Part shown: in pieces, positions 17,827 through 26,768 of the stretch
Layout of the letters: each line of letters opens with the position of its first letter
Numbering within the stretch: the stretch's first letter is position 1
Assembly: GCA_965216645.1 (NCBI GenBank)
Contig: CBDCGJ010000010.1
Location: 1-64,000, forward strand
Direction: 5' to 3'
From: CBDCGJ01 sp965216645
GTDB taxonomy: Bacteria; Pseudomonadota; Alphaproteobacteria; GCA-2731375
DNA: 64,000 nucleotides
Position numbers and translations under genes: made by a program
Notes under the pieces: generated by a model
The model's input: only the letters and a program-made list of their open reading frames with translations
The model's database searches: none
What the model was told of the DNA's origin: nothing

Positions 17827-17953
17827 AAAAAGGGGTCGGAGGGATTTTCGCGAGCTGACACCAGTTAATACATTGAAAATAAACGCACAAAAAAGGGGTC
17901 AAAAAAGGGGTCGGAGGGATTTTAACCGTAGAAAATCCCTCCGACCCCTTTTT
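17826..17953. repeat. REP-like element: direct copies plus a 22-bp perfect hairpin
   Basis: A 23-bp unit of the form A6-GGGGTCGGAGGGATTTT occurs at 17826-17848 and again at 17901-17923. A partial copy (A6-GGGGTC) is at 17889-17900, and an inverted copy is at 17932-17953. The second and inverted copies form a perfect 22-bp stem around the loop AACCGTAG. The unit resembles the GGGGTC-rich REP sequences that accompany REP-associated tyrosine transposases in many proteobacteria, but no transposase is in the window. It may also end transcription in both directions. Confidence 0.85.
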
Positions 17954-17962
17954 GGGAAATGA

Positions 17963-18415
17963 TTAGAGAACGATGCCGCGTTTGTGTTCGCTGACTTGGA
18001 TCGCGTCCGGCGCGAACGCGTCCTTGAAGACGGGGACCGCCGCCGCTGCGTCGCATTTGCCGCAGACGAAAACGTCGAGGGCGGCGTAGCCGACCTCCGG
18101 CCAGGTGTGGATGCTGATATGGCTCTCCGCGAGCACCGCGACACCCGAAATGCCGCCATTCTCCTCGAAATGATGCAGGTCAATACGCAGAAGCGTGGCG
18201 CCGACCGCATCGACGGCGCAACGCAGGGTCGCTTCCACATGAGCGATATCGTCGAGCCGATGGCCGCCCTTGATGTCGATCAACAAATGGCTGCCGGCGA
18301 AGGTCAGACCGTCCCGCTCGACGAAGTAACCGCCCGGCTCCGCCGGCGCCGCGTTGCCGCGCGCATCGTTCAGGTCGACGATATCCGCCGATTGCGACCG
18401 CTGATCCTGCTCCAT
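17963..18415 (-). CDS. speH: S-adenosylmethionine decarboxylase proenzyme
   Basis: Pyruvoyl enzyme of spermidine synthesis, 150 residues. It supplies decarboxylated AdoMet for aminopropyl transfer. The autocleavage site is plain: Glu97-Ser98 in LAESHISIHTWPE, where Ser98 becomes the pyruvoyl group. His103 and Cys118 (DVFVCG) sit at the usual catalytic positions. The bacterial-type core is preceded by about 35 poorly conserved residues. The ATG at 18415 follows AGGGAG. No speE lies next to it, so the aminopropyltransferase is encoded elsewhere. Confidence 0.94.
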   Translation of the reverse strand: MEQDQRSQSADIVDLNDARGNAAPAEPGGYFVERDGLTFAGSHLLIDIKGGHRLDDIAHVEATLRCAVDAVGATLLRIDLHHFEENGGISGVAVLAESHISIHTWPEVGYAALDVFVCGKCDAAAAVPVFKDAFAPDAIQVSEHKRGIVL

Positions 18416-18476
18416 CGAAATTCCGGCTCCCTGTGTGCGTGTGGAATGGCGCGCTGTGATGCCAAAATCGCCAGCC

Positions 18477-19046
18477 TTATTCAAGTGGAAAATCTCTTGG
18501 CTGAGAAGAATCTTCCGACCGGGCGATCGGCCGCAATTCCCCTTCGTAGCGGATCAATCGACCGAACGGCGGCAGACCGATCTCGACCTCGAAGGCATAG
18601 ACCCCATCCCGCTCGAATTCGCGGGCATCGATCCGCGGCGCGATCCAGAGCGGCAGCCTGATCCGCCGCCATAGCCAAAACTTCCGAACGAAGAAGGTCA
18701 GGCCCGCCACGGAACACACGCCTTCGACCAACAACCAAAACGGTCCAAACCGTTCCAATAGAAATCCGGGTGTCTTCGTCTGGAAGAACGTCGTCTCCAA
18801 TACATCGCCGCCATAGTCGCGATGCAGATGCACATAGTCCGGCCCGCGGCGAAACCGAACCCGCGCAGGCACGCCGGCTTGGCTGGCGGGAAGTCCCAAT
18901 CGTCGCACCAACCATCCGGCTAACCCCTCATCCAGCCGCGCCACATCGACCGTTCCTACAGCCTCAAGCGTGTCAGAAAAATCGTGCATCCGACGCACAG
19001 CCACCGGCAACAAGTCGTAACGATCCGTCACCCCGTCCTCAGCCAT
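18477..19046 (-). CDS. DUF4166 domain protein
   Basis: A 189-residue protein with the recognisable DUF4166 pattern: LPVAVRRMHD at the start, GLAGWLVRRLGLPASQAGVPARVRF, and the ending WLWRRIRLPLWIAPRIDAREFERDGVYAFEVEIGLPPFGRLIRYEGEL. The family often occurs fused to or near saccharopine-dehydrogenase-like proteins; its function is unknown. Only one moderately hydrophobic segment (FWLLVEGVCSVAGLTFFV) is seen. I start it at the ATG at 19046. The gene is 61 bp upstream of speH on the same strand. Confidence 0.82.
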   Translation of the reverse strand: MAEDGVTDRYDLLPVAVRRMHDFSDTLEAVGTVDVARLDEGLAGWLVRRLGLPASQAGVPARVRFRRGPDYVHLHRDYGGDVLETTFFQTKTPGFLLERFGPFWLLVEGVCSVAGLTFFVRKFWLWRRIRLPLWIAPRIDAREFERDGVYAFEVEIGLPPFGRLIRYEGELRPIARSEDSSQPRDFPLE

Positions 19047-19093
19047 TCGGCCGCGCAAGGCTTGCGGGAATAATGGTGTGTGTGCCGTAACGC

Positions 19094-19492
19094 CTATCCC
19101 AGCACCAACTTCGGTTTACGGATGTCGATTACCTTCAATACCGCCGCCAAGGATTTCGCCGATTTCAGCGGTCGGTGACGGTCGGCGACCTGGTAGCGGT
19201 CTTGACGTTTGTTGATCTTCGCCCGTTTGGTGATACGGAAAAGCGGGGTGGCGGAGACCTGACCGTAGATATTGAAGACGGCGCCGCGATCGTCGTGATC
19301 GATCGAATAATCGCGCCATTCGCCGGCCATTACCTGGCGGCTATAAATTTGTAGGATCGCGTCCAGTTCGGCGCGACTGAAAAAACCTTTGCTGGGATTT
19401 GGTTGTTTATGGGCATTGCCGGTGATCCGAAATCGCGCGATTGGCCGCAATACCCGGGAGCGGCTGGGCTCTAGACTGACTACCTCGCTCAT
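19094..19492 (-). CDS. DUF2794 domain protein
   Basis: A 132-residue cytosolic protein of the DUF2794 family, which is essentially confined to alphaproteobacteria. Conserved stretches are FFSRAELDAILQIYSRQVMAGEWRDYSIDHDD and AVFNIYGQVSATPLFRITKRAKINKRQDRYQVADRHRPLKSAKSLAAVL. Function unknown. The internal ATG at 19492 (MSEVVSLEPSRSR) is the likely start. The gene stands between the ABC operon and the DUF4166 gene, all on the same strand. Confidence 0.85.
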   Translation of the reverse strand: MSEVVSLEPSRSRVLRPIARFRITGNAHKQPNPSKGFFSRAELDAILQIYSRQVMAGEWRDYSIDHDDRGAVFNIYGQVSATPLFRITKRAKINKRQDRYQVADRHRPLKSAKSLAAVLKVIDIRKPKLVLG

Positions 19493-19573
19493 AGCAAAAA
19501 ACGACGCCTCCTCAGAATGGAATTGCGATAATTCTTCCACACTTACGGCGGTTCTGGCAAACGCTTTCGGCGG

Positions 19574-20541
<968 letters not shown>

Positions 20542-20545
<4 letters not shown>

Positions 20546-21531
20546 AACCCGGTCTCCGCGGTTTTCAGCGCCTCGCCCAACTTCAGGCAGGCGGCGCTGT
20601 GGCCGGCTTCGACTTCGCTCATCGGCGGTGCGGTGGCGAAGCAGGTCTCATCCGATAGGCCGCAACGCCCGGCAAAGCCGCAACCCGGCGGCAATTCGAT
20701 CAGATCGGGTACAGTGCCGGCGATGGTGTTGAGGCGCCCGCTCTGCCCGGCGCCGAGGCGGGGGATAGCCGCGAACAGGCCCTGACTATAGGGATGGGCC
20801 AAGCGCTTGAACAGGCTGTCGGTCCGACCGGTCTCCACCACCGTGCCGCCATACATCACCATAACCCGGTCAACAGTCTCCCCGATCACGCCGAGATCGT
20901 GGCTGATCAGGATCAGTGCCATGCCGGTGTCGTCGACCAATTCGTTGATCAGATCCAGGATCTGACCCTGGATGGTTACGTCGAGCGCCGTCGTCGGCTC
21001 GTCGGCGATCAGGATATCGGGATCGCAGCTCAAGGCCATGGCGATCATCACCCTTTGACGCTGTCCGCCGGATATCTGATGGGGAAAGGTGTCGAGACGG
21101 GCGGCCGGGTCCGGTATGCCGACCCGGTCGAGCAGACGAATAGCTTCGTCCCGCGCCGCGGCCTTGCTCAAGCCCCGATGCAGCACCAAGGGTTCGGCCA
21201 ACTGCCGGCCGATGGTATGAACCGGATTGAGCGACGTCATCGGCTCCTGAAACACCATGGCGATACGGTTGCCGCGGATCTCGCACATCTGTCTTTCGTT
21301 CAGCTGCAGCAGATCGGTGCCGTCGAGATCGACCCGACCGCTGGTCCCCGCCCCGTCCGGCAACAGGCCGATGACCGAAAGGGCCGTGATCGACTTGCCG
21401 CAACCGGATTCGCCGACAATGCCCAAGGTGTCGCCACGATCAAGGGCGAAGCTGACATTGCGCACCGCCCGCGCCTTGCCGCGCGAGGTGGTCAGTGTGA
21501 CATCCAGATTTTCGACGTTCAGCAGGGTCAT
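20542..21531 (-). CDS. Oligopeptide/dipeptide ABC transporter ATPase (OppD/DppD type)
   Basis: First ATPase of the peptide importer, 329 residues. It shows Walker A VGESGCGKS (about 38-46), the Q-loop MVFQEPMTSLNPVHTIGRQ, the signature ISGGQRQRVMIAMAL, Walker B ILIADEPTTALDVT and the His switch LILISHDLGVI. The C-terminal cysteine motif is GCGFAGRCGLSDETCFATAPPMSEV. It lies 3 bp downstream of the OppC-type permease and overlaps the start of the OppF-type gene by 4 bp, as expected for one operon with translational coupling. Confidence 0.93.
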
Positions 21532-21534
21532 GGC

Positions 21535-22416
21535 TCAACGCTTCCGAGCCAGGCGCGGGTCGAGCAAATCGCGCAAGCCGTCGCCCAACATGTTGAGACC
21601 CAATACCGCCAGCATGATCGCCAGCCCCGGGAAGATCGCCAAACGCGGCATCAGCAGCGCGAAAGTCTGATTGTCCGACAGCATCTTGCCCCAACTGGGC
21701 GTCGGCGGCTGGGTACCGAGGCCGAGATAGCTCAGCGCCGCCTCCGCCAAAATGGCGATGGCGAACTGGATGGTGATCTGCACCACGATGATGGATAGGA
21801 TGTTGGGCAGGATATGCTCAATGGAAATGCTCAGCTTGCCCTTGCCGGCGGCACGGGCCGCAAGCACGAATTCCCGCGCCCAGATCGCGTTCGCCGCCCC
21901 CCGGCTGACGCGGGAGAAGAGCGCGATATTGTAAATGCCGATGGCCAGGATCGAATTGACGATACCCGGGCCATAGCCTGCCGTGATCAGAATGGCGATC
22001 AGGATCGGCGGGATCCCGAAGGTCAGGTCGGTGAGCCGCATCAGCACCTCCTCCAACCAACCGCGGTAGGCCGAGGCCGTTAGACCGACCAGAATGCCGC
22101 CGACCACGCCGATGCTGACGGCAACGACGCCGACCAGGATCGAGTTCTGCGCCCCCACCATGATCATGGAAAAGATGTCGCGACCCAGGAAATCGGTGCC
22201 CAGCAAATGCTCCAGTCCCGGTGTCTTCAGCTTAGCCTTCAGATTGGTCGCGGTCGCCGAATGGGGTGTCCAAAACAGCGATACCGCCGCCATCAGGCAC
22301 ATCAGTCCGGTCAGCACAGCGCCGATCATGAAGCTCTTATGCCGCAACGCGCGATGCCAGAAGCCGGGCGGTGCCGGCAAAGTGTCCTCGGTCGCTGTCG
22401 TCTCGCTTACCGCCAT
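21535..22416 (-). CDS. Peptide ABC transporter permease (OppC/DppC type)
   Basis: Inner-membrane permease of 293 residues. It begins with a cytoplasmic tail and a first helix (SFMIGAVLTGLMCLMAAVSLFW), followed by the OppC N-terminal domain GLEHLLGTDFLGRDIFSMIMVGAQNSI. The EAA loop is visible in EFVLAARAAGKGKLSISIEHILPN. The last helix is GLAIMLAVLGLNMLGDGLRDLLDPRL, a hallmark of the group. The ATG at 22416 is preceded by GAGG and lies 7 bp after the stop of the OppB-type gene. Confidence 0.92.
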   Translation of the reverse strand: MAVSETTATEDTLPAPPGFWHRALRHKSFMIGAVLTGLMCLMAAVSLFWTPHSATATNLKAKLKTPGLEHLLGTDFLGRDIFSMIMVGAQNSILVGVVAVSIGVVGGILVGLTASAYRGWLEEVLMRLTDLTFGIPPILIAILITAGYGPGIVNSILAIGIYNIALFSRVSRGAANAIWAREFVLAARAAGKGKLSISIEHILPNILSIIVVQITIQFAIAILAEAALSYLGLGTQPPTPSWGKMLSDNQTFALLMPRLAIFPGLAIMLAVLGLNMLGDGLRDLLDPRLARKR

Positions 22417-22423
22417 CGCCGCC

Positions 22424-23371
22424 TCAATCGTGCACCCGGATTCGTGGATCGATCGCCGCATAAAGCAGGTCGACGATGAAGTTCACGGTGATCACCATGG
22501 CCGCCAGCATCATAGTCAGCGACATCACCACGATCAGATCCCGGTTCGAGATCGATTGGAAGATCAGTCGACCGATCCCCGGTAGGGAGAACACGTTTTC
22601 GATCACGATGGTGCCGGCTAGCAGATTGGCGAACTGCACGCCCATAATGGTCACCATGGGGATCAGCGCGTTGCGCAGCACGTGACCCCAGAGCGTGGAA
22701 CGTCGGCTCAACCCTTTGGCGCGGGCGGTGCGCACGAAATCTTCCCGGGAGACTTCCAGCACGGCGGACCGCGTAACCCGGGTCAAGATCGCCGCCTGCA
22801 CGGTGGCCAGCGCGACGGCTGGCAGCACCAAGGCCTTCAAAGAACCGAGCACGTCCTTGTCCCAGCCGGGGAATCCGCCAGAGCGAAACCATTTCAGGTC
22901 GACGGCAAAGATTAGGATCAGAATAATACCGAACCAGAAGTTCGGCACCGCGATGCCAAGCTGGCTAACGCCCATCACGCCGTAGTCGCCGACCTTGCCG
23001 TGACGCGCCGCCGCGTAAACGCCCATGACAACGGCGATGACAATGGTGAACAGCATGGAAAACAGAGCCAGCGGCACGGTGATAAAGAGCGCCGCGCCGA
23101 TCAGTTCCCGCACCGGCACGCTGTAGGTGTAGCTCACCCCCAAATCGAAGGTGACGAAGCCGGCGAACCATTCCAGATAGCGTTCGAAAGCCGGACGGTT
23201 GAGGCCCAATTTCTCCCGCAAGGCTTCATAGGCGCTTTCCGGTGCGTCGACACCGAGGATGGTCAGGGCGGGATCGCCCGGCAACACCTCCAGGACCATG
23301 AAGACCAGGATGGACGTGCCCAACATGGTGAGAACGAAGGTTAGAAATCGTTTGGCGAAAAATACACTCAT
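22424..23371 (-). CDS. Peptide ABC transporter permease (OppB/DppB type)
   Basis: Inner-membrane permease of 315 residues and first gene of the operon. It opens with FFAKRFLTFVLTMLGTSILVFMVLEVLPGDPA, the usual OppB start, and has the EAA loop DFVRTARAKGLSRRSTLWGHVLRNALIPMVTIMGVQF. Six helices are apparent. No periplasmic binding protein gene is found on either side, so the substrate (peptide, nickel, sugar or other) cannot be inferred from context. Confidence 0.92.
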   Translation of the reverse strand: MSVFFAKRFLTFVLTMLGTSILVFMVLEVLPGDPALTILGVDAPESAYEALREKLGLNRPAFERYLEWFAGFVTFDLGVSYTYSVPVRELIGAALFITVPLALFSMLFTIVIAVVMGVYAAARHGKVGDYGVMGVSQLGIAVPNFWFGIILILIFAVDLKWFRSGGFPGWDKDVLGSLKALVLPAVALATVQAAILTRVTRSAVLEVSREDFVRTARAKGLSRRSTLWGHVLRNALIPMVTIMGVQFANLLAGTIVIENVFSLPGIGRLIFQSISNRDLIVVMSLTMMLAAMVITVNFIVDLLYAAIDPRIRVHD

Positions 23372-23494
23372 AATCGGCGCCGATTATGCCCGCATCCGCC
23401 TTCAGCGCAAGCGTCAAGCCAGCCTTGCCATAAAATTGTCCTCAACTGGCCCCATCGCCGCCGCACCGGATGGCTATGTCTAGTAAGAACGAAC

Positions 23495-23713
23495 ATGAAA
23501 CGGTTGGGCAATGTCATGATCAAGGGCGACTTGGACATAGAGAGCGCGATACGCGATCCGGACTATCTTCGTCGCGCAACCGCCTTCTTACGGGACCGAC
23601 CGACGGCCATACGTCCTCCGGCAGCAAACGATAATGTTCGGACAGCTCAATCGGACGGCCGCGCCCCGGCGGCGATGAATTCGTCGATTAAGCGTGCCAC
23701 GTCGCCCGGGTGA
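23495..23713 (+). CDS. Possible small hypothetical protein
   Basis: A 72-codon frame starting MKRLGNVMIKGDLDIESAIRDPDYLRRATAFLRDRP and containing RPPAANDNV, a PPAANDN-type stretch often found near the ends of small alphaproteobacterial proteins. No ribosome site stands out. The last 67 bp overlap the convergent hydrolase gene. I do not recognise a family. It could be a genuine small regulator or a chance frame. Confidence 0.35.
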   Translation: MKRLGNVMIKGDLDIESAIRDPDYLRRATAFLRDRPTAIRPPAANDNVRTAQSDGRAPAAMNSSIKRATSPG

Positions 23714-24435
23714 GTGGCCAACATGCCGTGATTCGCACCTTCCACTATGGTGGTGTCTCCCTCCGCGACGGTGTGTGCCACCGCTTGCGCGATATGCCAG
23801 ACCACAGGCGGGCTGCTGCCGCCATAGGCCACCAATGTCGGCGCGGTGACGCCGAACAATTCCAGACGGCTGTAATGCCGGCGCAGTGTCGCCTTCACAT
23901 CGCGAACATTCGTTTCCGTCTGCCCACGCAAGAAGTCGCGCATCCGGTCCGGCAAGCGATCGAACGCGCCGCGTCCGAACCAGAAATCCACCATGCGGCC
24001 GATCACCCGGTCGTTGCCGTCTTCGTAATCCTCCACATATGCATGAAAAAACCGACTGGTTTCCCGGTGCAACTCGCTTCGGCCGGCGGTATCCAGCACC
24101 TGAAACAATACCGGCTCGAACAGGATCATGCGATGGATCCCCCGGCCGCCCCGCATGGCGATTTCCAATGCGACATTGGCACCGAAGGAATGGCCGACCA
24201 GGACCGCCGGCTGCTCCAACCGACCGACGCTTTCCGCCACTTGCGCCGCCACGTCCTTCATTTCGAGGTCGACGGGCCGACGATCACCGCGTTCGTGACC
24301 CGGAAGGGTTGGAATCAACAGTCTGTAGCTGCCCTGCAACTCGTCTATGACGGCATTCCAAGAGGACGCGTCACCAGGCGAGCCATGCAACAGCAACACC
24401 GGGCGCCCCTCGCCGATTTCCTTCATTTCCAACAT
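23647..24435 (-). CDS. Alpha/beta-fold hydrolase
   Basis: Cytosolic alpha/beta hydrolase of 262 residues. It shows the oxyanion-hole segment VLLLHGSPGDASSWNAV, the nucleophile elbow VGHSFGANVAL with Ser, and the C-terminal His in EGANHGMLATHP; the acid is probably in the strand near TLVAYGG. No signal peptide. The substrate is unknown and the family includes esterases, lactonases and C-C hydrolases. I start at the ATG at 24435; a GTG at 24480 is the alternative. It is divergent from the TPP-decarboxylase genes, and two palindromes lie in the shared promoter region. Confidence 0.87.
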   Translation of the reverse strand: MLEMKEIGEGRPVLLLHGSPGDASSWNAVIDELQGSYRLLIPTLPGHERGDRRPVDLEMKDVAAQVAESVGRLEQPAVLVGHSFGANVALEIAMRGGRGIHRMILFEPVLFQVLDTAGRSELHRETSRFFHAYVEDYEDGNDRVIGRMVDFWFGRGAFDRLPDRMRDFLRGQTETNVRDVKATLRRHYSRLELFGVTAPTLVAYGGSSPPVVWHIAQAVAHTVAEGDTTIVEGANHGMLATHPGDVARLIDEFIAAGARPSD

Positions 24436-24533
24436 GTTCCGCCCCACGGGCCGGCGTCGCCGGCCTCCGTTCGTCTCCACTCCCGCACAATATTATCTTG
24501 CATGCGGGCCCCGAAAGAAACGATAAAGTTTTC

Positions 24534-24561
24534 ATCTCGATGCGAGATCTTGATGCAAGAT
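24534..24561. promoter_or_regulatory. Two tandem palindromes, probable operator pair
   Basis: ATCTCGATGCGAGAT (24534-24548) and ATCTTGATGCAAGAT (24547-24561) are both perfect 6-bp inverted repeats around ATG. Their centres are 13 bp apart and they share the bases AT. They lie just upstream of the TPP-decarboxylase alpha gene and within the divergent promoter region. The arm length and symmetry resemble MarR- or GntR-family sites. No regulator gene is adjacent. Confidence 0.6.
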
Positions 24562-24586
24562 CACAGTGACAATGGGAGAAAATGTC

Positions 24587-25099
24587 TTGAGCGATCCGGG
24601 TTGGCAACACGCTTTGTACGATTGTCTGCGGGCGGCGGACGTCGAAACCTTCGCTTACGTGCCGGACGCCGGACACAAGATCCTGATCGAGCGGGCCTTG
24701 GCCGACGCGGACGCGGCAGCGGTCCCGTTGACGACGGAACAGGAAGGCGTGGCCCTCTCCGTCGGCTTGCATTTGGGTGGCAAGCGCGGCGTGCTGTTGA
24801 TGCAATCGAGCGGCCTCGGCAATTGCGTCAACTACCTCTCCATTATCCAAGGTGGCCGCTTCCCGTTCCTCACGCTGATCAGCATGCGCGGGGAGTTTGG
24901 CGAGGGCAATCCATGGCAGGTGCCTATGGGACGCGCCGTCAAGCCGGTGTTCGAAGCCATGGCCGGACATTGTCTGACAGCTGAGACACCCGAAGAAGTC
25001 GTACCCACGGCGGAAGCCGCGATCAATATGGTCTACAAGTCGCAGCAGTCTGTGGCGCTATTGCTGACTCAAAAACTGATCGGCGCGAAAGCATTTTAG
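24587..25099 (+). CDS. TPP-dependent decarboxylase, alpha subunit (PYR domain)
   Basis: About 170 residues, equivalent to the N-terminal pyrimidine-binding domain of TPP-dependent decarboxylases. It resembles ComD of sulfopyruvate decarboxylase and the phosphonopyruvate decarboxylase N-terminus. Visible are FAYVPDAGHKILIERAL, the conserved Glu in TTEQEGVALSVGLHLGGKRGVLLMQSSGLGN that activates TPP, and ISMRGEFGEGNPWQ. The partner beta subunit is encoded 13 bp downstream. The best ribosome site, GGGAG, lies 8 nt before a TTG at 24587; an ATG at 24572 is the alternative. The substrate is probably a 2-oxo acid with an acidic or polar head group. Confidence 0.85.
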   Translation: MSDPGWQHALYDCLRAADVETFAYVPDAGHKILIERALADADAAAVPLTTEQEGVALSVGLHLGGKRGVLLMQSSGLGNCVNYLSIIQGGRFPFLTLISMRGEFGEGNPWQVPMGRAVKPVFEAMAGHCLTAETPEEVVPTAEAAINMVYKSQQSVALLLTQKLIGAKAF

Positions 25100-25112
25100 C
25101 GGGAGTCTGAAG

Positions 25113-25703
25113 ATGGAACTGAAGGATCGCATGGATCGTAAGATCGCCGTTCCCGCCCTGATCGGCGACCCGGACGATTTTCTCATCGTCGGCGGACTGG
25201 CCGGACCGGCGAAAGATCTCGGCGCCCATACCAACAATGCCGATCATGCCTACCTATTGGCCGGCGTCATGGGCGCGGCGACGATGATCGGCGCCGGCCT
25301 GGCGCTGGCGCAGCCGGACCGGCGAATCCTCGTCGTCACCGGCGACGGCGAATTGCTGATGGGGCTCGGTTCACTGGCGACGATCGCCGCCATGGAATTG
25401 AACAACCTTTCCATCGTCTGCGTCGACAATGCCCGCTACGGCGAAACCGGTTATCAGGCGAGCCATACCGATCTCGGCACCGACCTTGCCGGCGTCGCCG
25501 CCGGGGCGGGAATTCTGGCGACGCGAACGGTGGAGCGGGAGGATCAGATCGCCGAGGCATCTAACCTGCTCCGCACCAGCAATACCACCGCGTTCGTGAA
25601 TTTGCGGGTTTCCGATGCGCCGCCGCCGGCTAACAAAAGATCTTTCGACGCGGCAGCGGCGAAGACCCGTTTTCGGCAGGCGGTCTTGGGAACGGCGGAC
25701 TGA
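25113..25703 (+). CDS. TPP-dependent decarboxylase, beta subunit (PP domain)
   Basis: A 196-residue pyrophosphate-binding domain. It carries the TPP/Mg motif GDGELLMG, ending in NNLSIVCVDN about 26 residues later. An early LIVGGLAGPAKDL and NNADHAYLLAGVMGAATMIGAGLALAQP match ComE and phosphonopyruvate decarboxylase C-terminal domains. Together with the alpha subunit it would make a complete heteromeric decarboxylase. Neither coenzyme M nor phosphonate genes are near, so the pathway is open. Confidence 0.87.
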   Translation: MELKDRMDRKIAVPALIGDPDDFLIVGGLAGPAKDLGAHTNNADHAYLLAGVMGAATMIGAGLALAQPDRRILVVTGDGELLMGLGSLATIAAMELNNLSIVCVDNARYGETGYQASHTDLGTDLAGVAAGAGILATRTVEREDQIAEASNLLRTSNTTAFVNLRVSDAPPPANKRSFDAAAAKTRFRQAVLGTAD

Positions 25704-25713
25704 CCTTATTTCA

Positions 25714-26262
25714 TTAAATACGCGTCGATAGACCGATCGCGAACCGGGTGGCACCGCGGACAGCGCGGCTGAGCAATCTGTAGCCCGGCGCATTTTCGGC
25801 GCCATGCGCGAGAGCGGTTTCGCGGTGTTCCAACTCATCTTCACGATATTGTTCGACGATGGCCTTCAGCGCCGGCTCGTCATCTAGCCGGTCGGCCTGT
25901 TTGCGGTAATGTTCGTCGATTACTTCCTCGACCGCGACGGTGCAGGCCATGGCGGCTTCTTTTCCGAGCAGCGCCGTGCCGGCGCCCAGAGCAAATCCTG
26001 CTGCCCGCCAGACCGGGGTCAACGCGGTCGGCCGTACACCCTTTTCGACGATCATGTCGTTGAAGGTATCCAGATGCTCCTGCTCCTGCGCCTGCATGTC
26101 GCGCAGCGTGTCGCCGACGTCGGTCTTGCCCAGAATCGCCAATTGGCCGGCATAGATTTGCTTGGCCCCGAACTCACCGGCTTGGTTCACCCGAATCATA
26201 TCGGCCAAAGCCTTATCTCGTGCCCTGTCGCCCGGCAGGCTTGGACGCTCGCGACCTGTCAT
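25714..26262 (-). CDS. coq7: Demethoxyubiquinone hydroxylase, COQ7-type
   Basis: Di-iron carboxylate hydroxylase of 182 residues that adds the C6 hydroxyl in ubiquinone synthesis. The ligands appear as Glu in RVNQAGEFGAKQIYAGQ, the E-x-x-H of QAQEQEHLDTF, the Glu of VAVEEVIDEHY and the E-x-x-H of REDELEHRETAL. The short hydrophobic GFALGAGTALLG fits interfacial membrane binding. The start ATG (26262) overlaps the dsbB stop by 4 bp, so translation is coupled. Confidence 0.9.
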   Translation of the reverse strand: MTGRERPSLPGDRARDKALADMIRVNQAGEFGAKQIYAGQLAILGKTDVGDTLRDMQAQEQEHLDTFNDMIVEKGVRPTALTPVWRAAGFALGAGTALLGKEAAMACTVAVEEVIDEHYRKQADRLDDEPALKAIVEQYREDELEHRETALAHGAENAPGYRLLSRAVRGATRFAIGLSTRI

Positions 26263-26768
26263 GTCTTGGCCTTTCTGAACAATTGCGCCGCGCTGTAGAG
26301 CGCGAGGAAGAGACATAGCAGGACATTATAGCCGGCCATGGATATGCCGAACAGCGACCAGGCAACCTCGTCGCACCGCGCGACCGGCGCTTCCTTCAAC
26401 CGGCGTCGCCATTCGTCGAAATCCTTGACGCCACCAAAATCGCTCGTGCAACCGCTAAGCCCCTGCCACCAGCCCTGCTCGACACCGACATGAAACACGG
26501 CGATCCCCGTATTGACGGCGAAGGTCAGCGCCAACAGCACGGCCAGCGGCAAGAATGCCTTGTCGCGCTCATGGCAAACAAGCGCCGCTACCGCCAGGAC
26601 GATGGCGATCCCGTAGGGCCAACGCTGATAGATGCATAACTCGCACGGATGAAGACCGAATCCGTATTGCGAGACAAATGCGAAGAGCAGCGCCAGAACG
26701 CTGACCGTGACGACCAAGGCCATGGCCGGTCGCCTGTTCAACCAATAATCCAACGTCGTTGTGGTCAT
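26259..26768 (-). CDS. dsbB: Disulfide bond formation protein B
   Basis: Four-helix inner-membrane quinone-linked oxidase of 169 residues. It re-oxidises DsbA and passes electrons to ubiquinone. Cys42 and Cys45 (PCELC) form the first periplasmic pair; Cys107 (GCTSDFGG) and Cys132 (ARCDEV) form the second. The Arg after the first pair (IYQRWPY) is the conserved quinone-site Arg. It overlaps yqaA upstream and coq7 downstream by 4 bp each. The link with ubiquinone synthesis in the same operon makes functional sense. Confidence 0.92.
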   Translation of the reverse strand: MTTTTLDYWLNRRPAMALVVTVSVLALLFAFVSQYGFGLHPCELCIYQRWPYGIAIVLAVAALVCHERDKAFLPLAVLLALTFAVNTGIAVFHVGVEQGWWQGLSGCTSDFGGVKDFDEWRRRLKEAPVARCDEVAWSLFGISMAGYNVLLCLFLALYSAAQLFRKAKT

